A DNA stretch of 64,000 nucleotides from contig NZ_DS989915.1 of the NCBI RefSeq assembly GCF_000155615.1, positions 2,788,148-2,852,147 on the forward strand. Direction: 5' to 3'. A program made the position numbers and the translations under genes. Origin of the DNA: Alcanivorax sp. DG881. GTDB lineage: Bacteria > Pseudomonadota > Gammaproteobacteria > Pseudomonadales > Alcanivoracaceae. The stretch's first letter is position 1; every line of letters starts with the position of its first letter. The notes below the pieces were generated by a model. That model had not been told where the DNA came from. It was given only the letters and a program-made list of their open reading frames with translations, and did no database searches. Below are positions 16,776-29,423 of the stretch, piece by piece.

Positions 16776-18194
16776 TCAGTTGATCGGCGAGTTTTCTTCC
16801 ATCATTTCTTCACTCTGGCCTTCCAGATCCGGGTTGTAGAGATCCAGCGTCTGATCCGGGGCCAGCCAGTTGTTTACCGCCGCGAGGTCGCCTTGTTGCA
16901 GGTCGCCGGTGGTGGATTTCAGGGTCAGCGAGTTGATGATGTAGTCGTAGCGGGCGTTGGCGTAGTCACGCTCGGCGGCGAACAGGGCGCGCTGTGCGTT
17001 GAGTACGTCGACCACGTTACGGGTGCCGACTTCATAGCCGGACTGGGTGGCGTCCAGCGCCGAGCGGGTGGAGCGGATGGCTTGCTGGCGCGCCTTGATG
17101 CGCAGGGCGTCGGCTTCCACGGTGCGGTAGGCGCTGCGTGCCTGTTGCACGATATCGCGCACTGCCTGGTCATACTGGAAATCCGCCGCATCCGCACGCA
17201 GGTAGGCTTCCTTGCGACGGCTGTTCAGGCCGCCACCCTGGAACAGGGGCATGCTCACTTCTACACCGATCTGTCGATTCTGGGTGTCGAACAGGGAGCT
17301 GTTGGAGTTGATGCCTGAGGCGTTGGGATCTTCGTCCGGCGACAGGTGGGAGTGCTGGTACTGGGCCACCAGTTGTACCTGGGGCAGCTGTGCGCCGAGC
17401 TGGCGTTTGGCGGTGTTCTCGGTGAGCTCTGTATTATAGAGCGCTGCCTGCACCTGCGGGTTTTGCACCTTGGCCTTTTCGATCCAGTCGTTCATGTCGG
17501 TGGGCTGGGGGCCTTCCATAGGTAATTCATCGCGCAGCTCCAGCAGGGTTTGCCACTGCTGGCCGGTGAGGGTTTCCAGCTGGTCACGGGCAATGTCGTA
17601 TTGCTGGCGAGCGACAATCAGGTTTACCTGGGTCAGGTCGTAGGTGGCTTGGGCTTCTTCCACGTCGGTGGCCGGCACCAGGCCCACATCAAAGCGCTCC
17701 TGGGTCTGTTCCAGTTGGCGGCCGATGGCTTTTTCTTCCGCCTTGGCGGATACCCAGGTGTCCCAGGCGCGCAGTACACCGAAGTAGCCCTGGGCCACAC
17801 GCAGCACAAAATCCTGGCGGGCCTGCTCGAAATTGGCCTGCGCGATATCGGTGCTCGATTGTGCCTCTTTATAGCCATACCAGGCATCAACACGGAACAG
17901 GGGCTGGGTCAGGGTGAAGGTGCTGACTTCGCTGCCGTAGTTCTGGTCCACGTTGATATCTTCGATTTCACGGTCGTTGTCGTAGCGTCCGTAGCTGGCG
18001 GAGACGTTCGGGAACAGGGCAGCGCGGCCCTGTACCATCAGCTCCTGGTCGGCATTCCAGTTCATCCGCGCGGCGCGCCAGGTGCCGTCGTAGCTCCAGG
18101 CTGCGTTGGCGACTTCAGTAAGGTCAGCGGCCTGAACGGCACTGGCCAGTGAGGTAAGAAGAAGAACTAGGGGCGTTGCCGGGCTACGCTTCAT
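16776..18194 (-). CDS. tolC: TolC family outer-membrane channel protein
   Basis: 472 aa outer-membrane efflux/type I secretion channel. Signal peptide of about 22 residues (VLLLTSLASAVQA|AD). The two OEP repeats are visible, each with long amphipathic helices and family signatures such as YEVGTRNVVDVLNAQRALF and the related FDVGLVPATDVEEAQATYD in the first half. The C-terminal acidic tail (EGQSEEMMEENSPIN) is usual for TolC. It works with inner-membrane exporters encoded elsewhere. Its position next to waaA and near nudF–parE matches the gammaproteobacterial tolC neighbourhood. Confidence 0.93.
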   Translation of the reverse strand: MKRSPATPLVLLLTSLASAVQAADLTEVANAAWSYDGTWRAARMNWNADQELMVQGRAALFPNVSASYGRYDNDREIEDINVDQNYGSEVSTFTLTQPLFRVDAWYGYKEAQSSTDIAQANFEQARQDFVLRVAQGYFGVLRAWDTWVSAKAEEKAIGRQLEQTQERFDVGLVPATDVEEAQATYDLTQVNLIVARQQYDIARDQLETLTGQQWQTLLELRDELPMEGPQPTDMNDWIEKAKVQNPQVQAALYNTELTENTAKRQLGAQLPQVQLVAQYQHSHLSPDEDPNASGINSNSSLFDTQNRQIGVEVSMPLFQGGGLNSRRKEAYLRADAADFQYDQAVRDIVQQARSAYRTVEADALRIKARQQAIRSTRSALDATQSGYEVGTRNVVDVLNAQRALFAAERDYANARYDYIINSLTLKSTTGDLQQGDLAAVNNWLAPDQTLDLYNPDLEGQSEEMMEENSPIN

Positions 18195-18284
18195 TCTGGT
18201 GCACTCTTTTTGTGTGTCTGATTAATCATTATGGTACTGGCAAGTACAGAAAATTAACACTGCCTGTTTGAGCCAGTTCCGCGG

Positions 18285-20857
<2,573 letters not shown>

Positions 20858-20861
<4 letters not shown>

Positions 20862-21316
20862 GCCGTCGCGAGCGTTACCGGCTGGATTTCCGTGCGCTGA
20901 TGACCCAGTGCGAGGAAAACTATGCGCGGCTGTTGCCGTTGATGAAGGCGCTGGGTGAGCGCGACAGCATGGCGGTGGACGTGGGGCATGACCTGCATCC
21001 CCATACCCTGCAGATGCGTGTGCTGGAGCGCTCCCCCTACACCACTACCGTGCGCCTGGAAGACCAGGAATTGCTGGAAACCTTGCCGGCATCCCGGCTC
21101 ACCGTGCGCATGTACCACGATGCGCGACTGGCAGAAGTCACTGAAGCGCGGCCTTTTCGGCGGGTCAATGCCCGTTACGCCTACCCCAACCGCAACATGC
21201 ATCAGCGTGACGAGAAGGTGCAGTGGAACCGGTTTCTGGCGGAATGGCTACGCCACCTCCATGACCACGGCCGCGACAGTGGCCAGGCCTGGCGGCAGCA
21301 GGTCACCGGTAGCTAG
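20858..21316 (+). CDS. DUF1249 family protein (YqiB-like)
   Basis: 152 aa cytoplasmic protein of unknown molecular function, recognised by the family stretches LMTQCEENYARLLPLM, VRMYHDARLAEV and the C-terminal KVQWNRFLAEWL. ATGA overlap with nudF indicates translational coupling. In E. coli the homologue yqiB sits between nudF and cpdA, as here. Confidence 0.88.
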
Positions 21317-21565
21317 CCTCTGAGCATGCAAGGCGTTATTCAGCGGTTCCCTGGGCCCTGCCACTCTCTGGACACAGAATCAACCCGCCCTGCGGCTTCT
21401 TCGTGGAGAAATGGTAACCAATTCCAGCTCTTGGACCTGTTTCCTAGAAAAGTGCCATCATCTTGGTTATAAGTGACGTGACGCGCAGTTCCACAGTACT
21501 GGGGAGTACAGGGAGGAGCTGCAGGATAGATGGGACCCTAATAAACGGTTACGGGAGCGGGGATC
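21317..21565. other. Intergenic region upstream of cpdA
   Basis: 249 bp between the DUF1249 stop and the cpdA TTG start. The stretch GTACTGGGGAGTAC (near 21497–21510) is a small inverted repeat. No terminator, riboswitch or clear promoter was recognised. The longer than usual gap suggests cpdA has its own promoter. Confidence 0.4.
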
Positions 21566-22372
21566 TTGACGCAGCAGTTGCAGCCCCTTCGAGTCGTGCA
21601 GTTGTCAGACTGCCATTTGTTTGCCGATCCACAAGGCAAGCTGCTGGGTTTGAATACCCAGTTCAGTCTGGACAAGGTGCTGGAGCTGATTCGCAAGGAA
21701 CAACCCAATCCGGATTTGATTCTGGCCACCGGGGACCTGTCCCAGGATGCCTCCTACGAATCCTACGAGCGCCTGGATCGCGCTCTGTCCGGTTTCGATG
21801 TGCCGGTTTACTGGCTGGAAGGCAATCACGACAAGCCCGCGCCCATGTTGCAGGCGCTGGAAGCCCACCGCGAAAAAATGAGTCCGTGCGTGCTGAATGT
21901 GGGCAACTGGACCATTGTCATGCTGGACTCCACCATTCCCGGTGAAGTGCCCGGCGATCTGTTCGATGAAGACCTGAAATTTCTCGATACCGCCCTGCGA
22001 GACGCCACCGGTGAACACCTGATGGTGTGCCTGCATCACCACCCGGTACCGATGGAGTGCACCTGGCTGGACACCCAGGTGGTGGGCAGTGCCGACCAGT
22101 TTTTCCAGGTCATCGACCGCCATGAGCGGATGCGCGCCATTATCTGGGGGCATGTGCACCAGGAGTATGACGCGCACCGCAACGGGGTGCGGATGATGGC
22201 GGTGCCCAGCACCTGTGTGCAGTTCAAGCCCAAGAGTGAAGACTTTGCCGTGGACGATGCCAATCCCGGCTACCGTTGGCTGGATTTGCACCCGGATGGC
22301 CAGATCGACACAGGGGTGAGCCGGGTGGAAGGCATCACCTTCGAGGTGGATTTCACGGTCAAAGGTTATTGA
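21566..22372 (+). CDS. cpdA: 3',5'-cyclic-AMP phosphodiesterase CpdA
   Basis: 268 aa class III metallophosphodiesterase that lowers cAMP. Dimetal ligands are visible: Asp15 and His17 (QLSDCHLF), Asp57 (ATGDLSQD), Asn87-His88 (EGNHDK), then CLHHHP and WGHVHQE. No signal peptide, so cytoplasmic. The start is TTG at 21566 with GGAGCGGGG upstream; no ATG or GTG near it gives a better family length. It sits in the conserved nudF–parE cluster. Confidence 0.93.
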   Translation: MTQQLQPLRVVQLSDCHLFADPQGKLLGLNTQFSLDKVLELIRKEQPNPDLILATGDLSQDASYESYERLDRALSGFDVPVYWLEGNHDKPAPMLQALEAHREKMSPCVLNVGNWTIVMLDSTIPGEVPGDLFDEDLKFLDTALRDATGEHLMVCLHHHPVPMECTWLDTQVVGSADQFFQVIDRHERMRAIIWGHVHQEYDAHRNGVRMMAVPSTCVQFKPKSEDFAVDDANPGYRWLDLHPDGQIDTGVSRVEGITFEVDFTVKGY

Positions 22373-22378
22373 GTGTCG

Positions 22379-22514
22379 AGTTGAAAGTTTAAAGTTGAAA
22401 CGCGAAGACAGGTAGCCGTGACATTGGCAGGCCCTTTCTCCGCGTTGCCAGAGGGGCAGAATCGCGGGCACGGTCGAGCGATTGCACGCGCTTTTCAACT
22501 TTAAACTTTCAACT
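22379..22514. repeat. 22-bp inverted repeat built from heptamer words
   Basis: The left arm (22379–22400) consists of GTTGAAA, GTTTAAA and GTTGAAA words after AG. The right arm (22493–22514) is its exact reverse complement over 22 bp. The arms are separated by about 92 bp, including a second weaker CGCG pair. It lies just past the cpdA stop and before yqiA. Confidence 0.7.
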
Positions 22515-22570
22515 TGCAACTCCTCCCCATCGCGTCAAACTCCTGAACAGCGTAGTAACGAGGAGTGATC

Positions 22571-23161
22571 ATGACTGCCCCGCAAATGTCCCTGATGTAT
22601 ATCCACGGCTTCAACAGCTCGCCTGCGTCCCACAAGGCGGGGTTGCTGCGCTCGGTGTTCGAGCAGGCCGGGTGCCCGGAACGCCTGATCGTGCCGGCAT
22701 TGCCGCCGTCGCCGAGGCTGGCCATGGCGGAGCTGGATGCGGCCATTGCCGGGGCCGGGCCGGTGGCGCTGCTGGGCTCGTCGCTGGGCGGTTTTTATGC
22801 CACCTGGCTGGCGGAGCACCACGATCTGAAGGCCGCAATCGTAAATCCTGCGGTCAGACCGTGGCGACTACTGGACAAATACACAGGTATCCAGCATAAC
22901 TACCATACCGGCGAAGCCTACCAGTTCGATCCGGTCTGGCTGGAGCAGTTACGGCGCTACGAAGTGACAGAGATCACCCAGCCGGAAAACCTGCTGTTGC
23001 TGACCCAGACCGGTGACGAAACCCTTAACTGGGAAGACGGCTGGGACTATTACGGCGACTGTCACCGCTATTGTGGCTTGGGTGGCAGCCACGGCTTTGA
23101 TAACTTTGACGCCTTCATACCGCTGATGCTGCGGTTTTGTGGGATTGAAATACACGCCTGA
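22571..23161 (+). CDS. yqiA: YqiA/YcfP family alpha/beta-fold esterase
   Basis: 196 aa serine hydrolase. N-terminal MYIHGFNSSP oxyanion-type loop, nucleophile Ser71 in GSSLG, and the C-terminal GGSHGFDNFD carrying the catalytic His. ATG at 22571 follows GAGGAGTGATC. In E. coli YqiA is an esterase acting on acyl-CoA and p-nitrophenyl esters and lies between cpdA and parE, as here. Confidence 0.9.
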   Translation: MTAPQMSLMYIHGFNSSPASHKAGLLRSVFEQAGCPERLIVPALPPSPRLAMAELDAAIAGAGPVALLGSSLGGFYATWLAEHHDLKAAIVNPAVRPWRLLDKYTGIQHNYHTGEAYQFDPVWLEQLRRYEVTEITQPENLLLLTQTGDETLNWEDGWDYYGDCHRYCGLGGSHGFDNFDAFIPLMLRFCGIEIHA

Positions 23162-23170
23162 TGCCCGAGG

Positions 23171-23212
23171 CCAGATGCTGGACGTGTGATACATCATGCG
23201 TCCGGCATCTGG
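23171..23212. repeat. Hairpin repeat upstream of parE
   Basis: CCAGATGCTGGACG (23171–23184) pairs with CGTCCGGCATCTGG (23199–23212) with one mismatch. The right arm is followed by related words (GCGTCCTGCGTCTGG). It ends about 30 bp before the parE ATG, so it may lie in the parE leader. Confidence 0.55.
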
Positions 23213-23242
23213 CGTCCTGCGTCTGGTGCTTCTGGAAAATCT

Positions 23243-25129
23243 ATGGCCAATAACTATACGTCCGAAAATATTGAAGTGTTGTCGGGCCTGGACCCGGTGC
23301 GTAAGCGCCCGGGCATGTACACCGATACCTCCCGCCCCAATCACCTTGCCCAGGAAGTCATCGATAACTCGGTGGATGAAGCGCTGGCCGGCCATGCCAA
23401 GTCGATCAAGGTCACCCTGCTCAAGGATGGCGGCGTGGAAGTGGAAGACGATGGCCGCGGCATGCCCGTGGACATGCATCCGGTACAGAAAAAACCGGGT
23501 GTGGAAGTGATCCTGTCTACCCTGCACTCCGGGGGCAAGTTCTCCAATAACAACTACCAGTTCAGTGGTGGCCTGCACGGCGTGGGCGTGTCGGTGGTGA
23601 ACGCTCTGTCCACCAAACTGGAGATTCTGGTCAAGCGTGATGGTCAGCTGCACCGCATGGAATTCGGTGATGGCGAAAAGCGCAGCGACCTGGAAGTGAT
23701 CGATACGGTTGGCAAGCGCAACACCGGCACCATTTTGCGCTTCTGGCCCGACGCCAAGTATTTCGATTCGCCGAAAATGTCGGTGACTCGCCTCAAGCAC
23801 CTGTTGCGGGCCAAGGCGGTACTTTGCCCGGGCCTGCTGGTCACGCTGGATAACCAGCTCACCGGCGAGAGCGACGCCTGGCAATTCGATGATGGCCTGA
23901 TCGAATATCTGCTGGAATCCAGCCGCGGCTGGGAGCGCGTGCCGCAGGAGCCGTTCAACGGCGCCATGAGCGCGGAAACCGAAGCGGTGGATTGGGCGGT
24001 GACCTGGCTGCCGGAAGGCGGTGAGTTGATTCAGGAAGCGTATGTAAACCTGATCCCCACGGCCCAGGGCGGCACCCATGTGAACGGGCTGCGTTCCGGC
24101 TTGCTGGATGCCATGCGCGAGTTCTGCGAGTTCCGTAACCTGCTGCCCCGTGGCGTCAAGCTGACCCCGGAAGATATCTGGGACCGGGCGGCCTTCGTGC
24201 TCAGCGTGAAAATGCAGGACCCGCAATTTGCCGGGCAAACCAAGGAGCGATTGAGTTCCCGCCAGACCGCCGCCTTTGTTTCCGGCGTGGTGAAGGATGC
24301 GTTTTCCCTGTGGTTGAACCAGCACACGGATGAAGCCGAAAAACTGGCGGACCTGTGCATCAATAACGCCCAGAAGCGTTTGCGCGCAGCCAAGAAAGTC
24401 ACCCGGAAAAAAGTCACCAGCGGCCCGGCCTTGCCCGGCAAGCTGGCGGACTGCACCAGCGATGATCCGTCCCAGAGTGAAATCTTTCTGGTGGAAGGGG
24501 ATTCGGCGGGTGGCAGCGCCAAGCAGGCCCGCGACCGGGTTTATCAGGCGATCATGCCCCTGCGCGGCAAGATCATGAATACCTGGGAAGTGGATTCCAA
24601 CGAGGTGTTGGGTAGCCAGGAAATTCATGATATCGCCGTGGCCCTGGGTATCGAGCCTGGCAGTGATGATCTCGGCAGCCTGCGTTACGGCAAGGTCTGC
24701 ATTCTTGCCGATGCGGACTCAGATGGTCTGCATATCGCCACGTTGATCTGCGCGCTGTTTCTGCGTCACTTTCCTGCCTTGGTAAAGCACGGCCATGTAT
24801 TTGTGGCCATGCCGCCGCTGTATCGCATCGACGTGGGCAAGGAAGTGTATTACGCCCTGGACAAGGAAGAGCGCGATGGCGTGCTGGACCGCATCAAGGC
24901 CGAGAAAAAACGCGGCAAGGTGAACGTGACCCGCTTCAAGGGGCTGGGTGAAATGAACCCGCTGCAATTGCGCGAAACCACCATGGCCCGCGACACCCGC
25001 CGCCTGGTGCGCCTGGATGTCTCCACCGATGACGGCACCCACCAGCTGATGGATATGCTGCTAAGTAAAAAGCGCGCATCGGATCGCAAGGTCTGGCTGG
25101 AAGAAAAAGGCAATCTGGCGGAAGTATAG
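23243..25129 (+). CDS. parE: DNA topoisomerase IV subunit B
   Basis: 628 aa ATPase subunit of topoisomerase IV, which decatenates daughter chromosomes. GHKL ATPase motifs IDNSVDEAL and GLHGVGVSVVNAL, and TOPRIM motifs EGDSAGGSAKQARD and DADSDG are all intact. The start at 23243 (MANNYTSENIEVL) matches gammaproteobacterial ParE; the upstream in-frame extension is repeat DNA. It is followed by parC after 168 bp. Quinolone- and coumarin-related regions look wild type by eye. Confidence 0.97.
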   Translation: MANNYTSENIEVLSGLDPVRKRPGMYTDTSRPNHLAQEVIDNSVDEALAGHAKSIKVTLLKDGGVEVEDDGRGMPVDMHPVQKKPGVEVILSTLHSGGKFSNNNYQFSGGLHGVGVSVVNALSTKLEILVKRDGQLHRMEFGDGEKRSDLEVIDTVGKRNTGTILRFWPDAKYFDSPKMSVTRLKHLLRAKAVLCPGLLVTLDNQLTGESDAWQFDDGLIEYLLESSRGWERVPQEPFNGAMSAETEAVDWAVTWLPEGGELIQEAYVNLIPTAQGGTHVNGLRSGLLDAMREFCEFRNLLPRGVKLTPEDIWDRAAFVLSVKMQDPQFAGQTKERLSSRQTAAFVSGVVKDAFSLWLNQHTDEAEKLADLCINNAQKRLRAAKKVTRKKVTSGPALPGKLADCTSDDPSQSEIFLVEGDSAGGSAKQARDRVYQAIMPLRGKIMNTWEVDSNEVLGSQEIHDIAVALGIEPGSDDLGSLRYGKVCILADADSDGLHIATLICALFLRHFPALVKHGHVFVAMPPLYRIDVGKEVYYALDKEERDGVLDRIKAEKKRGKVNVTRFKGLGEMNPLQLRETTMARDTRRLVRLDVSTDDGTHQLMDMLLSKKRASDRKVWLEEKGNLAEV

Positions 25130-25130
25130 A

Positions 25131-25274
25131 AACGCTTCACGCAACAGGCTTCACGCAGCACGCTGAGTGTGTTTTCTGGAGCACAAAGGTTAATAAAAAT
25201 TGGAACATATTGCTGGTTTGGTTTTCTCGTAAAGCGTAACGACAGAGTGTTGCGTGATGCGTGTAAGCGTGCAG
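25131..25274. repeat. CACGCARCA-type repeat with inverted counterpart, between parE and parC
   Basis: The left part (25131–25163) repeats CTTCACGCAACAGG / CTTCACGCAGCACG. The right part (25231–25274) contains inverted related words (GTTGCGTGATGCGTGTAAGCG). It shares the CACGCARCA word with loci at 30701–30734, 47934–47970 and 63235–63268. It fills most of the gap between the two topoisomerase genes. Confidence 0.6.
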
Positions 25275-25297
25275 GCCAGCGAGTATAGCGAGCAAAC

Positions 25298-27535
25298 ATG
25301 GCTGACGAATTTGAAAGTTTTCCGTTAAAGGAATACACCGAAAAAGCGTACCTGGATTATTCCATGTACGTGATTCTGGATCGGGCCTTGCCCAATATTG
25401 GTGACGGCCTCAAGCCGGTGCAGCGGCGTATCGTGTACGCCATGAGTGAGCTGGGCCTGAAGTCCACGTCCAAGTACAAGAAGTCCGCCCGTACGGTGGG
25501 TGATGTGCTGGGTAAGTATCATCCTCATGGGGACTCTGCCTGCTACGAAGCCATGGTGTTGATGGCGCAGCCGTTCAGTTACCGCTATCCGCTGGTGGAT
25601 GGTCAGGGGAACTGGGGTAGCGCGGACGACCCGAAATCGTTTGCCGCCATGCGTTATACGGAATCGAAACTGGCGCCGTATGCGGAAGTGCTGCTGTCCG
25701 AGCTGGGCCAGGGCACGGTGGAATGGTTGCCGAACTTCGATGGCACCATGGATGAGCCCAAGCTGCTGCCGGCCCGGCTGCCCAATGTGTTGCTCAATGG
25801 CACCACCGGCATTGCCGTGGGCATGAGCACGGATATCCCGCCGCACAATCTGCGCGAAGTGGCCAATGCCTGTATTCACCTGCTGAAAGATCCCGGCGCC
25901 TCGCTGGATGACCTGATGCAGTACATCAAGGGCCCGGATTTCCCTACCGAAGCGGAAGTGATCACCCCGATCAACGACATCATTCGCATGTATGCCGAGG
26001 GTAAAGGCTCTCTGAAGCAGCGTGCGGTGTACGAACGCGAAGATGGCGATATTGTGGTGACCGCGCTGCCGTATCAGGTTTCCGGGGCCAAGGTGCTGGA
26101 ACAGATCGCCGATCAGATGAACAAGAAAAAGCTGCCCATGGTCAGCGATCTGCGGGACGAATCCGACCATGAGAATCCCACTCGCCTGGTGATTACGCCG
26201 CGCTCCAACCGGGTGGATGTGGAACAGTTGATGAGTCACCTGTTTGCCAGCACCGACCTGGAAAAGAATTACCGGGTTAACCTGAACATGATCGGCATCG
26301 ATGGCCGGCCCCAGGTGAAAAGCCTGGACATGATTCTGAACGAGTGGCTGCAGTTCCGCATGGTCACGGTGCGCCGTCGTCTGCAGTACCGTCTCGACAA
26401 GGTGCTGGAACGCCTGCACATCCTGGAAGGCTTGTTGGCGGCATTCCTGAATATTGATGAAGTGATTCACATCATCCGTACTGAAGATGCCCCCAAGCCG
26501 GTATTGATGGAACGGTTTGGTATCAGCGACCGTCAGGCGGAAGCGATTCTGGAATTGAAGTTGCGCCACTTGGCGAAACTGGAAGAAATGAAAATTCGCG
26601 GTGAGCAGGACGAGCTCAACGAAGAACGCGAATACCTGGAAACCACTCTGGGCTCCATGGCGAAAATGAAGAAGCTGGTAGCCAAAGAGCTGAAGGATGA
26701 CGCCGAGAAATACGGTGATGATCGCCGCTCGCCGCTGGTGGAGCGCGATGACGCCAAGGCCCTGGATGAGACCGACCTGCTCAGCGCCGACCCGGTGACC
26801 GTGGTGCTGTCGGAAAAAGGCTGGGTGCGTGCCGCCAAGGGGCACGAAGTGGACGTGGAAGGGCTCAGTTACAAGGCTGGCGACAAGTACAAGGCCAGTG
26901 CCAAAGGCAAATCCAACCAGCCGGTCTGCTTTATCGACAGCACCGGGCGGACCTATTCGCTGCCGGCGCACACCTTGCCCAGTGCGCGGGGGCAGGGTGA
27001 GCCCCTGTCTGGCCGGGTGAGTCCGCCTTCCGGCGCCAGCTTTATGGCGGCGGTGATGGGCAAGGACAAGGATGCCTACCTGATGAGCACGGATGCCGGT
27101 TACGGTTTCGTGGTGCGCTATGCGGACTTGCTGGCGAACAAGAAAGCGGGCAAGACGGTGCTTAATGTTCCCAAGGGTGCGCGCGTGTTGTCGCCACAAC
27201 CGATTGCCTCCACGGCGGATGACCGCATTGCGCTGGTTTCCAATGAAGGTCGGCTGTTGGTGTTCCCGGTCAGCGAGTTGCCGGAAATGGTTCGCGGCAA
27301 GGGCAACAAGATGATGTCGATTCCGGGTGCGCGTGTGGCCGAGCGGGTGGAATTCGTGCAGGACGTTCAGGTGGTTGGCCCGGACGATGCGCTGACTCTC
27401 TACGCGGGCAAGCGTCACCTGACCCTGAAAGCCGGCGATCTTGAGCACTATTATGGCGAGCGGGGCCGTCGCGGGGCGAAGCTGCCGCGTGGCTTCCAGA
27501 ACGTGGATGCCATGTCTGTGGAGCGCAAGGGCTGA
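25298..27535 (+). CDS. parC: DNA topoisomerase IV subunit A
   Basis: 745 aa DNA-cleaving subunit. Catalytic tyrosine in [10 protein letters not shown], and an intact quinolone-region sequence [13 protein letters not shown] with Ser and Glu at the positions homologous to E. coli Ser80 and Glu84, so no target-site resistance change there. The C-terminal beta-pinwheel (from ~500) carries repeated GYGFVVRY- and GRLLVFPV-type blades. ATG at 25298 is the only plausible start. A terminator follows. Confidence 0.97.
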   Translation: MADEFESFPLKEYTEKAYLDYSMYVILDRALPNIGDGLKPVQRRIVYAMSELGLKSTSKYKKSARTVGDVLGKYHPHGDSACYEAMVLMAQPFSYRYPLVDGQGNWGSADDPKSFAAMRYTESKLAPYAEVLLSELGQGTVEWLPNFDGTMDEPKLLPARLPNVLLNGTTGIAVGMSTDIPPHNLREVANACIHLLKDPGASLDDLMQYIKGPDFPTEAEVITPINDIIRMYAEGKGSLKQRAVYEREDGDIVVTALPYQVSGAKVLEQIADQMNKKKLPMVSDLRDESDHENPTRLVITPRSNRVDVEQLMSHLFASTDLEKNYRVNLNMIGIDGRPQVKSLDMILNEWLQFRMVTVRRRLQYRLDKVLERLHILEGLLAAFLNIDEVIHIIRTEDAPKPVLMERFGISDRQAEAILELKLRHLAKLEEMKIRGEQDELNEEREYLETTLGSMAKMKKLVAKELKDDAEKYGDDRRSPLVERDDAKALDETDLLSADPVTVVLSEKGWVRAAKGHEVDVEGLSYKAGDKYKASAKGKSNQPVCFIDSTGRTYSLPAHTLPSARGQGEPLSGRVSPPSGASFMAAVMGKDKDAYLMSTDAGYGFVVRYADLLANKKAGKTVLNVPKGARVLSPQPIASTADDRIALVSNEGRLLVFPVSELPEMVRGKGNKMMSIPGARVAERVEFVQDVQVVGPDDALTLYAGKRHLTLKAGDLEHYYGERGRRGAKLPRGFQNVDAMSVERKG

Positions 27536-27558
27536 TCGTGTGCCTGCAGGAGGGGAAG

Positions 27559-27592
27559 GGCCGGTAATGCAAAGGTGCAGCCGGCCTTTTTT
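27559..27592 (+). terminator. Rho-independent terminator after parC
   Basis: GGCCGG (27559–27564) pairs with CCGGCC (27581–27586) and is followed at once by six T (27587–27592). It lies 24 bp past the parC stop. Confidence 0.75.
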
Positions 27593-27687
27593 CTGTGTGT
27601 ACAGGAAGCAGGCTCGCAGTAAAAAGGTTCGCCGGGGTAGAGGTGCGGCGAGTGGATAGGGATTGGAATTAACGAGGTTTGCACGGA

Positions 27688-28560
27688 ATGCTGACGGGTA
27701 TCCTTGCGGTTGTATTGTTGTTGCTCAACACCCTGGTGTTGATTGGTCCGATGTTGCTGGTGGCGCTGCTGAAGCTGGTACTGCCCGGTGTGACGGCGAA
27801 GCGTGCTTGCTCGGCCACGGTCATGTGGATTGCGGAAAGCTGGGCGGAAATCTGCAAGGGGATTTTTGCGCTTCTCACGCCCACTCACTGGGAGATCCGT
27901 GGAGTGGAGTCCCTGCGCAAGGACACCTCCTATCTGGTCGTCAGTAACCATCAATCCTGGGTGGATATCCCGGCACTGGTGCAGACCTTTAATCGCAAGA
28001 CGCCGTACTTCAAGTTCTTTCTCAAAAAGGAACTGATCTGGGTGCCGTTTCTCGGGCTGGCGTTCTGGGCGCTGGATTACCCGTTCATGAAGCGTTACAG
28101 CAAGGCATTCCTGAAAAAGAATCCGCACCTGAAAGGCCAGGATCTGGACATTACCCGGCGAGCCTGCGAAAAATTTCAGGGTATCCCGGTGACGGTGGTG
28201 AATTTCCTGGAAGGCACCCGGTTCACTCCTGCCAAGCAGGCGGCGCAGCAGTCTCCCTACCGGAACCTTCTTAAGCCCAAGGCGGGTGGGGTGGCGTTTG
28301 TATTGGCTGCGCTGGGCGATAACCTGGATGCGCTGCTGGATGTGACGGTGGTGTACCCGGAGGGCGAAACGCCAGGGTTCTGGGATTTGCTCAGTGGCAA
28401 GGTGCAGAGGGTGATCGTGGACGTGCGCACCTGCCCGTTGGAGCCGCGGCTGTGGCGCAGCGATTATCAGGACGATCCGGTGTTCCGTGAAGAAATTCAG
28501 CAGTGGGTGAGTGAACTCTGGCAGGAAAAAGATGCGCGCATTGATTCGATTCGCGGCTAA
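27688..28560 (+). CDS. 1-acyl-sn-glycerol-3-phosphate acyltransferase-like protein (YihG type)
   Basis: 290 aa inner-membrane acyltransferase of the PlsC superfamily. N-terminal hydrophobic segment (5–32), catalytic HX4D at His88–Asp93 (NHQSWVD) and block III EGTR at 175–178 (NFLEGTRF). Start ATG at 27688 with GAGG ten bases upstream; a TTG at 27679 is too close to that site. YihG-type enzymes transfer acyl groups to lysophosphatidate and shape membrane lipid composition. It appears monocistronic, after the parC terminator and before a REP element. Confidence 0.88.
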   Translation: MLTGILAVVLLLLNTLVLIGPMLLVALLKLVLPGVTAKRACSATVMWIAESWAEICKGIFALLTPTHWEIRGVESLRKDTSYLVVSNHQSWVDIPALVQTFNRKTPYFKFFLKKELIWVPFLGLAFWALDYPFMKRYSKAFLKKNPHLKGQDLDITRRACEKFQGIPVTVVNFLEGTRFTPAKQAAQQSPYRNLLKPKAGGVAFVLAALGDNLDALLDVTVVYPEGETPGFWDLLSGKVQRVIVDVRTCPLEPRLWRSDYQDDPVFREEIQQWVSELWQEKDARIDSIRG

Positions 28561-28595
28561 CTGCAAAGGCCTCAGTAGCGGCGAGCGAGGGATGT

Positions 28596-28629
28596 GTAGG
28601 TCGGCTTAGGCGTAGCCGTAAGCCGACAC
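28596..28629 (+). repeat. REP-like hairpin element, copy 1
   Basis: 34 bp starting GTAGGTCGGCTTAGGC and ending GTAAGCCGACAC, forming a GTCGGCTTA/TAAGCCGAC stem. It differs by one base from the copy at 31662–31695 in the same orientation and is a reverse-oriented relative of the element at 16614–16647. Confidence 0.75.
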
Positions 28630-28682
28630 TTACCTTTCAACCGACGCTACCGCCGGGTGTGGGGTTATGCCCTTAAGGATCC

Positions 28683-29423
28683 CTAAAAGCCCAAGGAAAT
28701 GGCGAAATAGGGCCCGCCGACCTCCAGGTCGGTATCCAGGTTGTTCACGTCATCCAGCTCGATGTTCATGCGGCTGTACCCCAGCTCCAGGCCAAGCAGG
28801 TAATCTGAACGCCAGCCCACACGGGCGTTATAGTCGTTCATCTTGCTGCCGTCGTAGGAAATGGCGTTCACTTCCGCGCCCACATACACGCCGGGAATCG
28901 GAAGCTGTGCCCGGGCACCGGCGTGCAGCATGGGCAAGGTTTCATCAATGCTCAGGGTGGTTTTTCCCACCAGGCTGTTCAGCCGCAAGTCACCATCCAT
29001 TTGGCGTACGGTCAGACCGAGATCCACTTTCAGGGCATTGTTGATGGGGCTGTAGTAAAAAGTGCCGTCCAGCATTTCCAGATCAAAGTCCGTGGCGACG
29101 CGGGTGTTGGCAACAAAGTTTTGCCCATTGAATGTGAAGCTCCGGCTGATGACATTGCTGGCGCTGTCAGACAGGTCGATATAGCGCAGGCGAACATTGG
29201 GGATCACCGGCACGGCGTGTTCCACCCCGAGATAGAGCACACTCTGGTCGGCCTTGTTGAAGCCCAGATCATCCTGCACATCGATGTTGGCGCCACCGGA
29301 AGCCACGTTGCCTTCCAGTTCTGTATCCCAGGTATACCCGCCACCATAGATCGCCACGCCGGGGGCTGCGTGGGCGAGAGGGGTGGCCAGTAGCGCGGTT
29401 ACCAGCAAGCCAGCACGTTTCAT
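28683..29423 (-). CDS. TIGR04219-type outer-membrane beta-barrel protein
   Basis: 246 aa with a Sec signal peptide (1–19, LATPLAHA|AP). The rest shows alternating beta-strands and ends in YFAISLGF, with a terminal Phe as expected for Bam-dependent outer-membrane barrels. The strands NVRLRYIDLSDSASN and DFDLEMLDGTFYYSP fit the TIGR04219 family of small barrels of unknown function. Convergent with the acyltransferase, divergent from the DUF4262 gene. Confidence 0.8.
   Translation of the reverse strand: MKRAGLLVTALLATPLAHAAPGVAIYGGGYTWDTELEGNVASGGANIDVQDDLGFNKADQSVLYLGVEHAVPVIPNVRLRYIDLSDSASNVISRSFTFNGQNFVANTRVATDFDLEMLDGTFYYSPINNALKVDLGLTVRQMDGDLRLNSLVGKTTLSIDETLPMLHAGARAQLPIPGVYVGAEVNAISYDGSKMNDYNARVGWRSDYLLGLELGYSRMNIELDDVNNLDTDLEVGGPYFAISLGF

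Noticed and set aside
22949-24628. 559-codon minus-strand frame opposite parE
   Set aside because: Shadow frame; parE on the plus strand is complete with all motifs.
25131-25274. CRISPR-like array in the parE–parC gap
   Set aside because: Repeated words are short, degenerate and partly inverted, with no regular spacers; no cas genes nearby.
25325-27448. 707-codon minus-strand frame opposite parC
   Set aside because: Shadow frame; low-complexity His/Arg/Gln-rich translation without family features.
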